A DNA stretch of 64,000 nt from Excoecaria cochinchinensis (GCA_947683425.1 CANTUQ010000043.1:13348501-13412500); one strand, 5' to 3'. Counted from the first letter of the stretch, positions 1 to 11,704 are shown. Notes: generated by a model from the letters alone, not told the origin. Translations and numbers: made by a program.

Positions 1-315
1 CTTTAGGGCTACCCAAGCATGGTCCCTGCCAACGGGTCTAGCTCATCATGAGCATAACGACCAATCGAGTCTCCATTTGATATACCATGATGGTACGAGG
101 CTTGGGTTGGTGATTATCTCGACCACTTCGCTACAATGAGTGAAAGTAGGGTCGTGCTTTAGGAATGTATCGGGGTAAAATAAGGGACCAACTAGCATAG
201 TTCTAAGGCTCAAATGGATGCAATGCAATTTCTAAGAGAAATGAAATTTTCATTTGTTAATAACTCAATTATAAGTTTAACTTAATTCACTTTCGAAGTG
301 AAGTTTTGATCATCC
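1..315 (-). mobile_element. O4 untranslated leader (Tat/Ogre-type retrotransposon, runs off left edge)
   Basis: This is the start of the internal region of an O-family element read on the minus strand. It matches, in reverse, the leaders of O1 (about 11721-12060), O2 (39300-39634) and O3 (47700-48043), including the stretch containing GGTCCCTGCCAACGGGTCTA and the TATACCATGATGG motif. No coding capacity is evident; short ORFs here are not shared in frame between copies. The rest of this element lies left of the window. Confidence 0.8.
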
Positions 316-330
316 CCAGTGGAGTCGCCA
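316..330 (-). promoter_or_regulatory. Primer-binding site of O4
   Basis: On the minus strand this reads TGGCGACTCCACTGG, one base from the LTR end at 332. The TGG start pairs with the CCA end of a tRNA. Tat/Ogre elements are often reported to use an arginine tRNA, but the exact tRNA was not checked here. Confidence 0.8.
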
Positions 331-331
331 C

Positions 332-3026
332 TGTGACGTGTGCCAGACCAGCAAGGCCCTCATTGAGCCCGCCTTTTGGGGCTCGAGAGATTGGTTCGCG
401 TCTTTTTGATCTTGGGTTACATGAGACATTTTGGAATCCCCTACCAAATAGAACATTGGGAGGTTCATCTAATCCCATGAAACCTTTAGGCACCTTTGAG
501 GTATTTTGGAGTCGCCACCCAATTTACAAGAAATTGAAAAAGGTCATCTAACCTCAGGGGTCTTAAACCAGAGAAGGTATTCGGAACTTCACTTTTATTC
601 ATGCCTTAAGTTAAGTTTATAAATAAGTTTTTAACAAAACGAAATTCAATCTCTCATTTCACGCGATCATGCAATAAATTTAAAGCGCATTTCAATCATA
701 TCGAAAAGCGATAAAGAAAGCATAAAATAAAGCAATAAATAAATTACAAGAAAAATCTGGGACAGAACAATCCCCCAAAATAAAGAAAGCATAAATAAAA
801 TAAAAGAATAAACGTGCCCAAAAAATTAATTACAAGAGCCCAAAATGAATAAATAAATAACTGCATCACAAAAAGAAGAATAATAAAATACATCATACAT
901 AAATCGGGATATTTATTGAATTTTAGGAACATTGGTTCCTTTGATTAATCTTAAAAAACTTGGAGAATTATTTTGGGCATTGATTGAGAAAACTATGGTG
1001 AGCGATCCCATTTTATGAAAATTAATTCTCCATTTGAAAGTGAAATTTTATTCGTTAAAAATAGGACATTGATCCATTTTATTAGAAAAATGCCAATTTT
1101 AATTATTGTAGAAAAACATGAATTTTCATAATAAAAACGGATCCAAAATACATTTTACATGCAACATACAAAATAAGAAAATAAGAAAAATACAACAATT
1201 AAAAAATGCAAACCAAACTTTGAAGGCTTTTAATCCTCGATCCTTCAACTCGCTCATAGATAGCACTCAAATAAAAAACAAGGTATTGCAACCAAAAAAA
1301 GAAAATGAAAATTATGGTTAGTAATTAAATCAAGTAAAATAAATAAAATAAAATAAAATGGAATACATAAAATAAAATAATGAACCAAATTAAATTAAAT
1401 GAATTCCATTAACAAATATTTAAATTAAGCCAACCAAGTAAATAAATCAAACAAATAAAAGGGATAAATGAAAGAATGAATTAATGAAATAATGTATGTG
1501 TGAACCAAACAAGATGGAATTAAAGGGGAAATAAAAAGAAGGATGGCCCACGCATGAAAAGCATAAGAACAATTAAAAGTTATACATGGAAATTAAAGAA
1601 AAGAAAGAGAAAGATGGTCACTGTTCACGTGGCCGTCATGCAAAGGTAAAGAAAAAAAAACATGCAAATTAATTAAGTTTGGCAAAATAGGTTTATTAGG
1701 TTTAAGATGCAAAATTAACATGATTAAATTAATGATTTACATGTTAATCACAATAAACATAAATATTTACATGGCAAAAAGATCAACAAAAATAAATAAA
1801 TTAATTACATGTCAAAATAATACATGTTAAGAATAATAAGAAAACGAAGCAAAACAAATTAATTGATTATATGTTAGGAATAAAATCAATAAAACAAAAT
1901 TTACATGAAAAAAATAATTAAAAAAATAGAATAAGATAACAAAAATAAATACTTCAGAGCCCAGAAAATTTACCCTCAGATTTTGATTCGATGGAATAAT
2001 GATGATCTTCTTGGAAAATTTCTCAAACAAATGATTTAACAATGAAATTAATCCCTTTTATTTATGGAGAAAACTAAGAAATTAATTTGAATGCTTAAAA
2101 GATTGAAAATTGATTTAAAAGTGAAAATTAATTCCTTTTATTTATGGAGAAAACAAAGAAATTAATTTGAATGCTTAAAAGATTGAAAATTGATTTGAAA
2201 GTGAAAATTAATTCCTTTTGTTTATGGAGAAAACAAAGAAATTAATTAGAATAATCAAGAATTGAAACTTGAATTTCCAATCTCAATTAATTCTTGTTAA
2301 TGGAAAAAATAGAAGTCTGAAATTTTTTTGAAGAAAAATCGAAGAAAAAGAAAGGAAAAACTCTCAAAAATCTGATGTCAAAAAATAATGGAGGCTCCTC
2401 TTTAGGTTTTTTCATCTCAAAATATTTATATGATGGAAAAATAAAATCCTAATTTTATTAGGAAAAGAAATTTGATTTTAATTCAATTTCCTGCCCTTTT
2501 TAATGATAAAATCAGCTTTTATTTATTAATTGTCTAAAAAAATGATTTAGAATTTAATTTGGACTCAAAAACCTCAATTTGGGTGAAAAATCACGTTTTG
2601 GGGCGAAAATCGACGAAAAATGGCGGTTGTGGCGGAACCTGGGCATGTTGACGCGCGAATCCACGCGGACAGGAGAGAATTGGTGTGATGCTGCGTAGGA
2701 CACTCCGCGGGAGCACGCGCGGCGCTCCCCGCGGACGCTCGCGCAGCGCTGGGAGCACTTGCCCCCAGCGCGCCGCGGCTGCCGCAATGGTCTGAATTTT
2801 TTTTTTTTAATTCTAAATTGAAACCTTTTGAGATAAAATTAATACTTTCAAACACATTTTTATTTTTTAATTTTTAAAATACATATTTTTTATTTTTTTA
2901 TTTTCTATTCTTTAAAAGCAAATTTTCATTAGAAAATCATCACTTCCAATATTTTTGCCTGCGAACGGGCATCTAATCATCATTGAATAACCCTGATCTA
3001 AGCTGTCTCGGGACCCGGTGTTTACA
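332..3026 (-). repeat. 5' LTR of O4
   Basis: A 2.7-kb LTR on the minus strand, beginning TGTAAACACCGGGTCCCGAG at 3026 and ending ..CACGTCACA at 332. Landmarks shared with the other O LTRs are a GC-rich block (about 2640-2790), a TATA-like AT tract near 2420, a splice-donor-like motif CTGAGGGTAAAT at 1968-1979, and an internal primer-site-like GGAGTCGCCA at 508-517. It contains a 90-bp direct duplication around 2041-2245 (ATTAATTCCTTTTATTTATG units). It abuts E0 coding remains at 3027, so O4 probably inserted into E0. Confidence 0.85.
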
Positions 3027-4477
3027 CCAAGACTTTAGTGACTCGCTGAGCAAAAAGCCACCTAATGACTTTATCGACCTCTTATCGTGGGCATATAAGT
3101 ATATCAAAATTGATGAAGCTCGCCGACTTTGATATAGCTCTTAATATAGGGACACAGACAGAGACTTGAGTAGAACAAACAGCGAGAGAAATAGCGCGAA
3201 AAGGAGTGACTCTAGGAATAGAGGGTTAGGTAGCTCTAACTGGGCTTTTGTTACGCTCAGGAGATCAGTACGAAGATCGGTGGACACCCCTAAAGGCCAA
3301 GAGGTCCCAAATTTTGGCATGGCTAAAGGAAAATGATCAAGTTAACTGGTCATGACCCATAAGGGAAGACCCCAATAGAGACCAGGGCCCTTTACTATTC
3401 TTTCCACAGAGATAAAAGACATGAAACGAATGACTGTAGACAGCTCAAAAGAGAAATTGAATTCTTAATCAGAAGGGAAAGCTCAGTCAGTTTGTTCAGG
3501 ATGGATACAAGAATAATAGAGACCGATCCCTATCACCTAGGCGACAAGATAGGAACAAAGCCAGCTTAAGTAAGAAGGTTCCGACCGGGGTCATCTATGT
3601 TATTGCGAGAGGAAAACATTATGATGTCTTTGACGAGTCTAAGAAGCAAAAGGCTAAAGAAGTGTTTTCCCTGGGATCAGTTTCTAGTTATAATGTACAA
3701 TTCTATAATGCTGATGGTACTCATGTTCGCCAACCGCATACTGACTCCTTGGTGGTAGAAGCCCTCGTTCAAGACTATTTAGTCCAATAAATTTTAGCAG
3801 ATATAGGAAATGCAGTCAACCTTATAACCCTCAAAGCATATAAGGTGTTGGGAATGTCTACAATATCCTAGAGCAAGTGTCAACACGGCTTATTAGGATA
3901 TCCAAACAACCGGTCAAAGTAGAAGGGTCTATTAGCCTTGTTCTTCAACTCGGAGATGATGCAATTGTCGAACATGCACTAGTTGTTTCATGGTGGTAGA
4001 CATGGCCCTTGCTTACAATGCCATTTTTGGCTAACCTTTATTGACTACGGTGGAATCATACATTTCTATGCATCAATTATTACTTAAAATCCCAGCTCTA
4101 GAAGGCATTGTAGTACTCCGAGGCAATCAAAAGGTAGCTTGAGAGGCTTATGTCACAATAATGAAAGAGGCAAACCAAACACTACCACTTGATATGTTAG
4201 ATGTTCCAATCGACTCAGCTTGGAAAGCTAAGCTACTGGACTCATTACAAGAGGTTGAGCTTGCACCAGGCAAAGTGATCAAAATTGCTTCCAACAAAGC
4301 ATGATCTAAAAGAGATGTCCTCATTACAGTACTTGCATAATTTGTTGATGTGTTCGCATGGCAGCCTTTAAATTTTAAGGGCATATCTCCTGAAGTAATT
4401 TGCCATTCACTTAATATTCAACCTAATTATAAACCTGTTAAATAGAAGAAACAAAATCATGTCTCGAGTGGCAACTA
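3027..4477 (+). pseudogene. E0 gag-protease remnant (Tat-like Ty3/gypsy)
   Basis: Degenerate plus-strand coding region with many stops and frameshifts. Early residues such as KPPNDFIDLLSWAYKYIKID (near 3057) resemble the end of a gag capsid region. Around 3750-3990 the translation reads LVVEALVQDYLVQ..ILADIGNAVNLITLKAY, a decayed aspartic protease in which the usual D-S/T-G triad has become DIG followed by N. Further fragments (RISKQPVKVEGSISLVLQLG) match the flap side of the domain. It joins the reverse transcriptase that follows and is broken upstream by O4. Lineage is inferred from the reverse transcriptase. Confidence 0.65.
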
Positions 4478-4901
4478 GTGATGGCTGAGAAAACAGATAC
4501 TTTGTTGAAAAATGTGTTCATACGAAAGGTCTTGTACCCGGACTGGTTGTCAAATGCAGTCCTGGTGAAGAAAGCCAATAAGAAATGGAGAATATGTGTT
4601 GACTTCACTAATTTGAACAAGGCCTGCCCAAAAGATAGCTACCCACTGCCCAATATCAACCTTTTAGTTGACTCCATGGTTGGATCTGAAGAATACGCCT
4701 TATTGGATGCCTTTGTTGGCTGTCATCATATCCCAATGAATCTAATAGATGAAGAGAATACAACATTCATCACTCACCGAGCCACTTACTGTTACCGAGC
4801 CAAGCCCTTTATGCTTAAGAATGCAGGTGATGCTTATCAAACATTGATGAATAAGCTTTTTGCCCACCAGCTCAAAAGAAATATGAAAAACTGCATGGAT
4901 G
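4478..4901 (+). pseudogene. E0 reverse transcriptase, N-terminal and palm part
   Basis: An open stretch of about 140 codons encodes the first half of a Ty3/gypsy reverse transcriptase. Visible motifs are KKWRICVDFTNLNKACPKDS, the palm motif ALLDAFVGCHHIPM (normally DAFSGYNQI), and YRAKPFMLKNAGDAYQTLMN. The pattern FTxLNKACPKD..PLPxI with LKNAGxxYQ is typical of the plant Tat lineage. The reading frame stops exactly where a solo LTR (4902-7475) has inserted, just before the catalytic YVDDM motif; the remainder resumes at 7476. Inactive. Confidence 0.88.
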
Positions 4902-5132
4902 TCTAGACATCTGGTCCTGAGGCAGCCCAGATCAGAGGTTACCCAATGATGAAATTAACGCCTGTTCACAGGCAAAAAGGAAGAAAGTGATGATTTTCTT
5001 GTCAAATTTGCTTTTTAGAAATAAAAAATAAAAAATATAAAAATTAAAAATAAAAATAAAAAAGGAATTTGGGAACTATAATATTTTAATCAAAGTTGTC
5101 TCTTTAAAAAAAAAAATTGGCCATTTGCAGCA

Positions 5133-5430
5133 GTCGGCGCGTGAAGGGGGACCTCCTTTGCGCGCGCCAGGCGAGTGCCCAACACGTAGCGCATGCGAGC
5201 TGGCGCTGGGGCGCTCGCCACTGCGCTGCGCGACACGCTCGCTGGCGACGAGCAAGGCGCCTCTCGCCCCGCGTGCACACGCGACGGGCGAGGCGTCTAT
5301 CGCCCTGTGGGGGCGCACGACAGGCGAGACATCGCTCGCCCGTCCTCGCTTGCCAGTGTATGGCGTGCGCGCTGGCAGCCCGTCGCTCACCAGCGACGGG
5401 TGTCGGTCGCCGCTGTCCGCCCAAATTCGC
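5133..5430 (+). repeat. GC/CpG-rich palindromic block in LTR
   Basis: About 300 bp of strongly GC-rich, CpG-rich sequence inside an otherwise AT-rich LTR. It has short inverted and direct repeats built on GGCGAG/CTCGCC and GCGCGC cores, for example GGCGAGACATCGCTCGCC near 5319. It is open in most frames simply because it lacks A/T-rich stops; none of those frames shows protein-family features. Equivalent blocks occur in O4, O1 (both LTRs) and O2, but with different sequence. Confidence 0.75.
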
Positions 5431-5929
5431 CGAAAATGCAATTTTTGGCCTTTTTTCATGATTTTTTCCCAAAATTGATTTTTTATCCCATTTTTTGGTA
5501 TTTTCATAATTTTTTCAATTTTTAAAATTAAGAAATTAATTTTTTATTTTATTTATTTTATTTTATTTATCCTTAAGATAAATATCAAAGATTTAATTTT
5601 ATCTTTTTTTGAATTCAAAAGAATTTGATTTTATCTTTAAATCTAATTTGAATTTAAAAATATTTGATTTTATTTTCTAAAATCCAATTTGAATTCAAAT
5701 AGATTTGATATCTATCCTTAAAGATAATTTAAATTTTAAAAAGCTTTAATTTTTAAATTTGAATTTTAAAAAGATTTGATTTTTAAATTTGAATTTTAAA
5801 AAGATTTTATTTTATTTTTAAATTTAAATTTTAAAAAGATTTGATTTTTAAATTTGAATTTTAAAAAATATTTGATTTTGAATTTAAATTTCAAAAAGAT
5901 TTGAATTTTCTATCCTTATCCTCATCTAC

Positions 5930-5943
5930 CTTATAAATAGGAG
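5930..5943 (+). promoter_or_regulatory. TATA box of the solo LTR promoter
   Basis: CTTATAAATAGGAGG lies about 1.03 kb into the LTR and about 330 bp before the donor-like motif at 6264. This is the expected spacing for a U3/R promoter followed by a short first exon. Confidence 0.6.
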
Positions 5944-7019
5944 GCTGGAGATCGAGAAAATGATTAAGATTTTTTACTTTTGATTTTTTCTTCTTGAATA
6001 GAATTCTCTCTACATTTTTTTTTGAGTTTCCTTCTTCAAATAAATTTGTTAAGGTTTCAAAAATCAGTTTTCAATGGAATAATCCTTCTTGAGATAAAGA
6101 AAATAATTTTTTGTTCTTAAGAATTGTTATTTTCTTTCATTATTTAGTTTTAAGCAGTTTTTTTTCCTGGAATAAAACTCCAATTTTTATTATTTTCAAT
6201 TCTAAATTTGTGGATCAAGGTAAGGAAATTAATCATATTTTCCCTTCATCCAGTTTGAATTCTGATGGTAAATATTCTGGGACCAATCCTACTTTTCTTT
6301 TATTTTTTTATTTTATTTATTCATAATCATTTTATCAACATGTAGATATTTATGTCTATTGTTTATATATTTATTTTATCTCTGATATTTCCTTTATTTT
6401 CATTATTTTATTTCATTATCTTATTTCATTATCTCACTCACGTGTTATTTGTTTTTCTTGTGAGTTTATTTATTTCTACTAATTATGAGGTACTGAGAAG
6501 GGTGCCCACTAGAATGATCCTAGGACGCCAATTTGGTTCATTTTCTTTACCCTATTTCATTTTAGTATATTTTTATTTCCAATTTATTATAAATATTATT
6601 TTGAGCCCGTTAAAGTAAAAATGGCTAAGCTTTTTTGCAAATAAATGAGATTCTTCTAATAAATGGGACCAATGTCCTAGTTTTTTCATCCAAATAAAAT
6701 TGTCACTTTAAATTATTTTTATAAATATATGCATACGAAAACCAATATCTTCATCCTTAATAAATATCCCGCTTTGTGTATGTTTCCCTTTTTTGCTCAT
6801 TTACAATGGGGGTTGTATTCCGCCTCTAATTTTATTGTAATTTATTGGGCTTTCATTTACCTTATTTTAACCTTACTTTTATTTACTGCGTTCATTACAT
6901 GATTGTCTTGCACCTTAATTATTGCATTGAAACGAATGAAAAAATGAATGAAATCTTAAATTCAAAACTCAATCATAATTTAATCAAGGTATGAAGAAAT
7001 GGGAAGTCCCGAATCTTCT

Positions 7020-7390
7020 CTGGTCCTAGGCTCAACGAGGTTAGAGGACAATCTCAATGTCTTATTGGGGTGGGGTCTCCAAAATATCTCTTGTTGCCCA
7101 AAATAGGCCCAATTTGCATGGTCTTAGGCTCCATGAGATTAGATGATCCTTCCAGTATTCTATTGAAAGGAGGTGTCCAAAATATCTCTGACTTGCACAA
7201 AATAGACGTATATGCATCGTCTTAGGTTTCACCAGATTAGACGATCCTTCCAGTGTTCTATTGGAAAGAGATGTCCAAAATATATTTGATTGCCCAAAAT
7301 AGACTCACTGAGCCTAGACGACCTTTCCAAATATTTTATTGGGTGGCGACTCCAAAACACCTCCTTGTTGCCCAAAATAGACGCCCTTGT
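7020..7390 (+). repeat. Tandem array of about 100-bp units near the LTR 3' end
   Basis: Three to four diverged units, each built as GTCTTAGGCTCCA..GATTAGA..GATC..TTCCA..TTCTATTGG..CTCCAAAATATCTC..GCCCAAAATAG. The same array is present in O1 (11340-11620) and, inverted, in O4 (about 390-560), O2 (39720-39900) and O6 (59880-60010). The last unit contains GGGTGGCGACTCCA in place of the usual GATGGGGTCTCCA. Confidence 0.75.
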
Positions 7391-7475
7391 AACTCCTTAC
7401 AAGTTTTCATAAACCTCTCTCGAACGCCCTAAAAGCGGGTCATTCGGGGCCTCCCGGGGTTCGGCTCGCATCACA

Positions 7476-8335
7476 GCTTGACATGATAATCAAGAGCAAA
7501 GCATCGGGAGACTTACCAATCAAACTGGCTGAAATTTTCTCAACTCTTAGAAAATTTGGTCTCAAGCTCAACCCAAAAAAGTGCGCTTTTGGTGTATAGT
7601 TAGGAAAGTTCTTGAGGTTCATGATCTCTAAGCGAGGAATAGAATCCAATCCAATAAAGATTCAAGCCATCTTGGAAACAGAACCTCTAAAGTCAATTAG
7701 AGAAGTCCAAAAGCTAAACGAAAAGGTAAAACCCTTGACATGTTTATATTTTGTTCGGCTAAATGATGTCTCCTGTTTTACAAGGCTCTCAAAAACTTGA
7801 AGAATTTTGTGTGGACTCCTGAGTGTCAGCAAACCTTTGAAGAACTAAAGTAGATCCTCAGTACACCACCATTGTTGAGTAGGCCTCAAATGGGCGAAAC
7901 ATTGTATATGTATCTGGTGGTCTCATCTGGAGCCATTGGTTAAGTCTTAGCACGGGAAGAAGGTGGCCAGCAGTTTTCTATTTATTATACTAGCAAAGTC
8001 ATGAGGGGTGTTGAATTAGAATATCCCATATTGGAGTAACTAGCTCTAGCACTAGTCACATTGGCTATTAAACTTCGGCCTTATTTTCAAACCTACACCA
8101 TGGTAGTTCAGATGAACTCTAACCTTAAAAGTGCTCCAAAGGCCAGAAGCATCTGGAAGACTTACTGAATGGGCAGCTAGGTTGGGGGAGTTTGATGTTC
8201 GGTATAAGGCTCATTCTGCCAGGAAGGCCCAAATTTTAGCCGACTTTATAGCAGAGCTGCACACCCTACCTCTAGAGCCGGATACCCATTCTTGAAGTTT
8301 GTTTATGGATAGAACATCCTCATCAGAAGGTGCCA
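7476..8335 (+). pseudogene. E0 reverse transcriptase C-terminus and RNase H
   Basis: This continues the reading interrupted at 4901. Motifs are DMIIKSKASGDL, KFGLKLNPKKCAFGV, GKFLRFMISKRGIESNP and IREVQKLNEKV (reverse transcriptase thumb), then NFVWTPECQQTFEELK and FSIYYTSKVMRGVELEYP (RNase H side). Near 8160-8280 it reads TEWAARLGEFDV, KAHSARKAQILADFIAE, and it ends at LFMDRTSSSEGAN. Stops occur at 7597, in the RNase H region and elsewhere. Integrase is missing: similarity to pol ends near 8335 and unrelated sequence follows. Confidence 0.85.
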
Positions 8336-8976
8336 ACCTCTTCCTGTTAAACCATCCTTTGATCCGATGGATATATTTTCTACACCCTTTTACACTCAGC
8401 CTTCTTTTACTCAACCTACACCACCCCCATTTATGGTTTAAAACCATTACTTCTTGGACAAATGACAAATTTTGAACCTCCTCAAAAGACCTTTATGTCT
8501 CGTTTAAAGAAAGGAAAATTTCCTGCACAATCCTCAAACCAACCATTTGCAACCAGAATTCTTAAACAAACCTCTCATACCCACAATCATTTTGCTCCTT
8601 CTAAAACAAAATAGCTTTCCTCTTTTTTCCACAGAATCTATGGAAGTTGAACCTAAGCCTATGCCTTATCCCTCAGACAAGAAGCTTGATTAGACAATGA
8701 TGATTAATCCCATAGTCTTTTTTCCTGATGAATGTATAAACAAAACTCTGCCTCAACTGTCAATCCAAGAAGAAGCTCTTGTCAACTCTGAAGATGCTAG
8801 CACAACCTCTGAGGAGTCTTCTGATATTGACACAGGTTCAAAATCTGACGAAGCTATACAATTTATGTAACAAGTCCCTTCTAGAGGTTCTCATCGACCT
8901 GTTAGAACAGCAGTTGTAAATTCTAATGATGAGGACGAAGAAGTTACAAGTCCTCCACACTAACCTAGATCCAATC
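8336..8976 (+). pseudogene. Unassigned decayed coding-like tract with acidic, Ser-rich segment
   Basis: I do not recognise this segment. Between E0 pol and the O1 LTR, one frame keeps long open stretches with proline/phenylalanine-rich then basic residues (near 8350-8600). Downstream of an ATG at 8638 there is an acidic serine/glutamate-rich stretch including EEALVNSEDAS and TSEESSD, interrupted by two or three stops. Composition suggests former coding DNA. A retroelement accessory protein or an old endogenous pararetrovirus piece are possibilities, but neither is demonstrated. Confidence 0.35.
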
Positions 8977-11704
8977 TATAGACACCGGGTCCTGAGGCAG
9001 TCCAGATCAGAGTTACCCAATGATGATAAGATGTCTACTCATAGGCAAAAAGGTTAAAAGTGATGATTTTCTGTTCAAATTTGCATTTTAGAGTGAAAAA
9101 AATAAAAATAATAAAAAATATTTTGAAAATTAGATTTGAAAAATGGGGTTTAGAAATTATAGTATTTTTTAGTTAAATTTAAAATTAAAAAAAAAAAAAT
9201 TTCGCGGATGTCGACGCGCGGTAGGGCGCGGGCGAGGCGCCCTGCGCATCCGCGCTCTGGGCCCGTGGCCGACGCCAGTCGCGCTCGCCGACGGGTGTCG
9301 GTCGCCCCTGTTCCGCCGTAAATGGCCAATTTCGCCCAAAAACTGATTTTTTCCGGTTTTTTTCCACAAAATTCGATTTTTTATCCTTTTTTAAGGGATT
9401 TTCAGGTTCTTTTCCATTTTTAAAACTTAAATAAATTATATTATTAATTATTAATTAGTTTTTCCCTTAATTAATTGTTGATTTTTCTTTTTTTTTTTTT
9501 TTCAGATAAAAAGAAAAGGATGAAACTAAAAATAAGGGGGGGATTTTTTATTAAGTTTTTTGAGGTTTTCTCTTCTTTTTCCTTTGAAATTCTCTTTAAA
9601 AATTTCCAGATTTTTCCCAAGCAAAAATCAAAAGAAAAAAGTTCATCTTTCATTCTTTTTCCAACACAATTTCTTCTAAACACATTTTGAGAAGAGGTTT
9701 TGTTGATGAATTTAATTTTGAGACAAATAAATTGATTATTTGCTCTCAAAGTTCAATTTTTATCTTTGTTTTTCAATTAGACTTTTTTCAAAGTTTTTTT
9801 TTTCTTCTTATTTTGAATCCTTTTTGATGCACAATTGATTTTGGGCAAACAAAATAATTGTTTGTTCCTAAAATCTAATTTTCATTTCATTTTCTAAAAC
9901 TAAGTTTTTAAAATGATTTTTTTCTTGAGACAAACAAAATAATTGTTTGTTCTTGAGATCGTTTTTCATTTTTTATAAATAAAAATAATTCTTTAGGCAA
10001 AGAAATTAATTCTTTATTCTTGAAGAATTTTTGATCATTTTTTTTTCTATCTTTTTCCTTGGAATAAAATTCCAACATTTTATCATCCAATTCTAATCCT
10101 ACAAACCACAAACAAGGAAATCAATATCATTTTTTACCTTCATCGAATCCGAAACTATGAGGGTAAACATTCTGGGCTCATTCTTCTTATTCTTCTTATT
10201 ATTTTTGTATTTAATTAATTATTCATGTACATTTTTATTATTTTCATTCATTCATTTATTTTATTAGTTTATATTTGTCTTATTTAATAGGTTATATATT
10301 ATTTTATTCTTGTTCACGTAAATATTGATTGCTCATTATTTTCAACAGATAATTAATTAATTCATTTTGATTAATCTTTTTGCCATGTAAATGGTTTATG
10401 TTAATGGTGATAATAGTAATTAATCATGTTATTCATTTAATCGTTTTCATCATTCTTTTATTTATTTTTTATTTATTATTCCTTTCATTGTTATTTTATA
10501 TATTCATCGTTTATTCATTTATTTATTTATTTTCATTTTTCATTATGAATATTATCATGTTAATATTTTTATATGTTGATTCATTAACATGTTATATTTT
10601 ATTTCAATTGTTAACATGTTAATTCATTTATCATCTTTCATGCCATCTTATTTTATTTTAATTTGTCATTTATTATTTTATATGTTTAATTGATCTTATT
10701 ATTTTAATTACTAACATTATTTCATTCGTATGTTGTTTTTTTTTGTCAAAACTTATTTCCTTTGCTTGGGCATTTTTGCGAGCACACGAGGAGATCCAGA
10801 AGGCTCGTTTGGGTTAGATATTTAATCGCTTTATTTGTAATATTTCATTTATTTGGCTTTTTTCATTTATTTTGCCATGTAATATTTAATAAAATTGTTT
10901 ATTTAGGCACGCTAGAAAGAAAATCACTAAAACATTTTTATTAATTAACTTGGAACTTTTCCTAATAAAAATGGGACTAATGTCTCAATTTTCTCCATCC
11001 AAAATAAAAATTGTCACATCAAAATTATTTTATGATAAACACGCATGCGAGGACCAATGTCCTCATCATTAATGAACATCCCGATTTATGTATAATTTGT
11101 ATTTTATTTACAATGGGGGTTGTATTCCTCCCCTAGTTTTATTGTAATGTATTTACATATACTTTATTTTATTTACGCTTTTATTTATTGCTTTCCTTGA
11201 GTGGACAACCTGTGTCTTAATTAAACTGCTTTAAACTGAATGAGAAATGGGATAAAACTCTAAATTCGAAGCTCAATTATAAACCTAACCAAGGTATGAA
11301 CAAATGAGAAGTCTCAAACCCACTCTGGTCTTAGGCTCAACGAGGTTAGAGGACCATCTCAATGTTTCATTGGGATGGGGCCTCTAAAATATCTCATATT
11401 GCCCACCAAAAGGCCCAACTCAAATAATCCCAGGCTCCACAGGGTTAGAGGATCATTCCAATGTTCTATTGGGATGAAGCCTCCAAGACATCTCTGGTCT
11501 TCCCAAAATGGATATATATGTGCCGTCTTAGGCTCACTGAGACTAGACGACCTTTTTCAATGTTCTATTGGGTGGCGACTCCAAGAAACCTCCTTGCTGC
11601 CCAACATAGATGCACTTGTATTTTTTACAAGTTTTATGAACCTCTCCCGATCGCCCTAAAGGCGGGCGGTTTGGGGCACCACAGGTGGTTCGACACGCGT
11701 CACA
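8977..11704 (+). repeat. 5' LTR of O1
   Basis: It starts TATAGACACCGGGTCCTGAG (TG has become TA) and ends ..GACACGCGTCACA directly before the primer-binding site. Apart from the GC-rich block (9203-9318), it is close to identical by eye with the 3' LTR at 23198-25536. Landmarks are a GC-rich block, a TATA-like TTTATAAATAAAA near 9975, donor-like ATGAGGGTAAAC at 10157-10168, the conserved ACAATGGGGGTTGTATTC at 11111, and the tandem array at 11340-11620 with TGGCGACTCC at 11573-11582. Confidence 0.9.
10157..10168 (+). promoter_or_regulatory. Conserved splice-donor-like motif in O1 5' LTR
   Basis: ATGAGGGTAAAC with GT at 10163-10164. The same motif, consensus CTGAGGGTAAAT, occurs at the homologous place in every O LTR that can be read, on the coding strand. 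The strongest version, CCGAGGGTAAGTATTT, is in O2 (45236-45251 region, minus). A 5' splice site is inferred from sequence only. Confidence 0.45.

Larger units (their letters stand above)
4902..7475 (+). mobile_element. Solo LTR, O family, inside E0 reverse transcriptase
   Basis: A 2.57-kb LTR beginning TCTAGACATCTGGTCCTGAG (family consensus TGTAGACACCGGG) and ending ..CTCGCATCACA, with no internal region. Its flanks are GGATG on the left and GCTTG on the right, a decayed 5-bp target duplication (3 of 5 matching). Removing it rejoins the reverse transcriptase reading frame of E0. It holds a GC-rich block, a TATA box near 5931, a donor-like GATGGTAAAT at 6264-6273, a repeat array at 7020-7390 and a primer-site-like TGGCGACTCC at 7344-7353. 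Confidence 0.88.

Noticed and set aside
5076..5525. Six overlapping ORFs of 60-143 codons in both strands
   Set aside because: They coincide with the GC-rich LTR block, where stops are rare by composition. No motif is shared and sister LTRs do not keep any of the frames.
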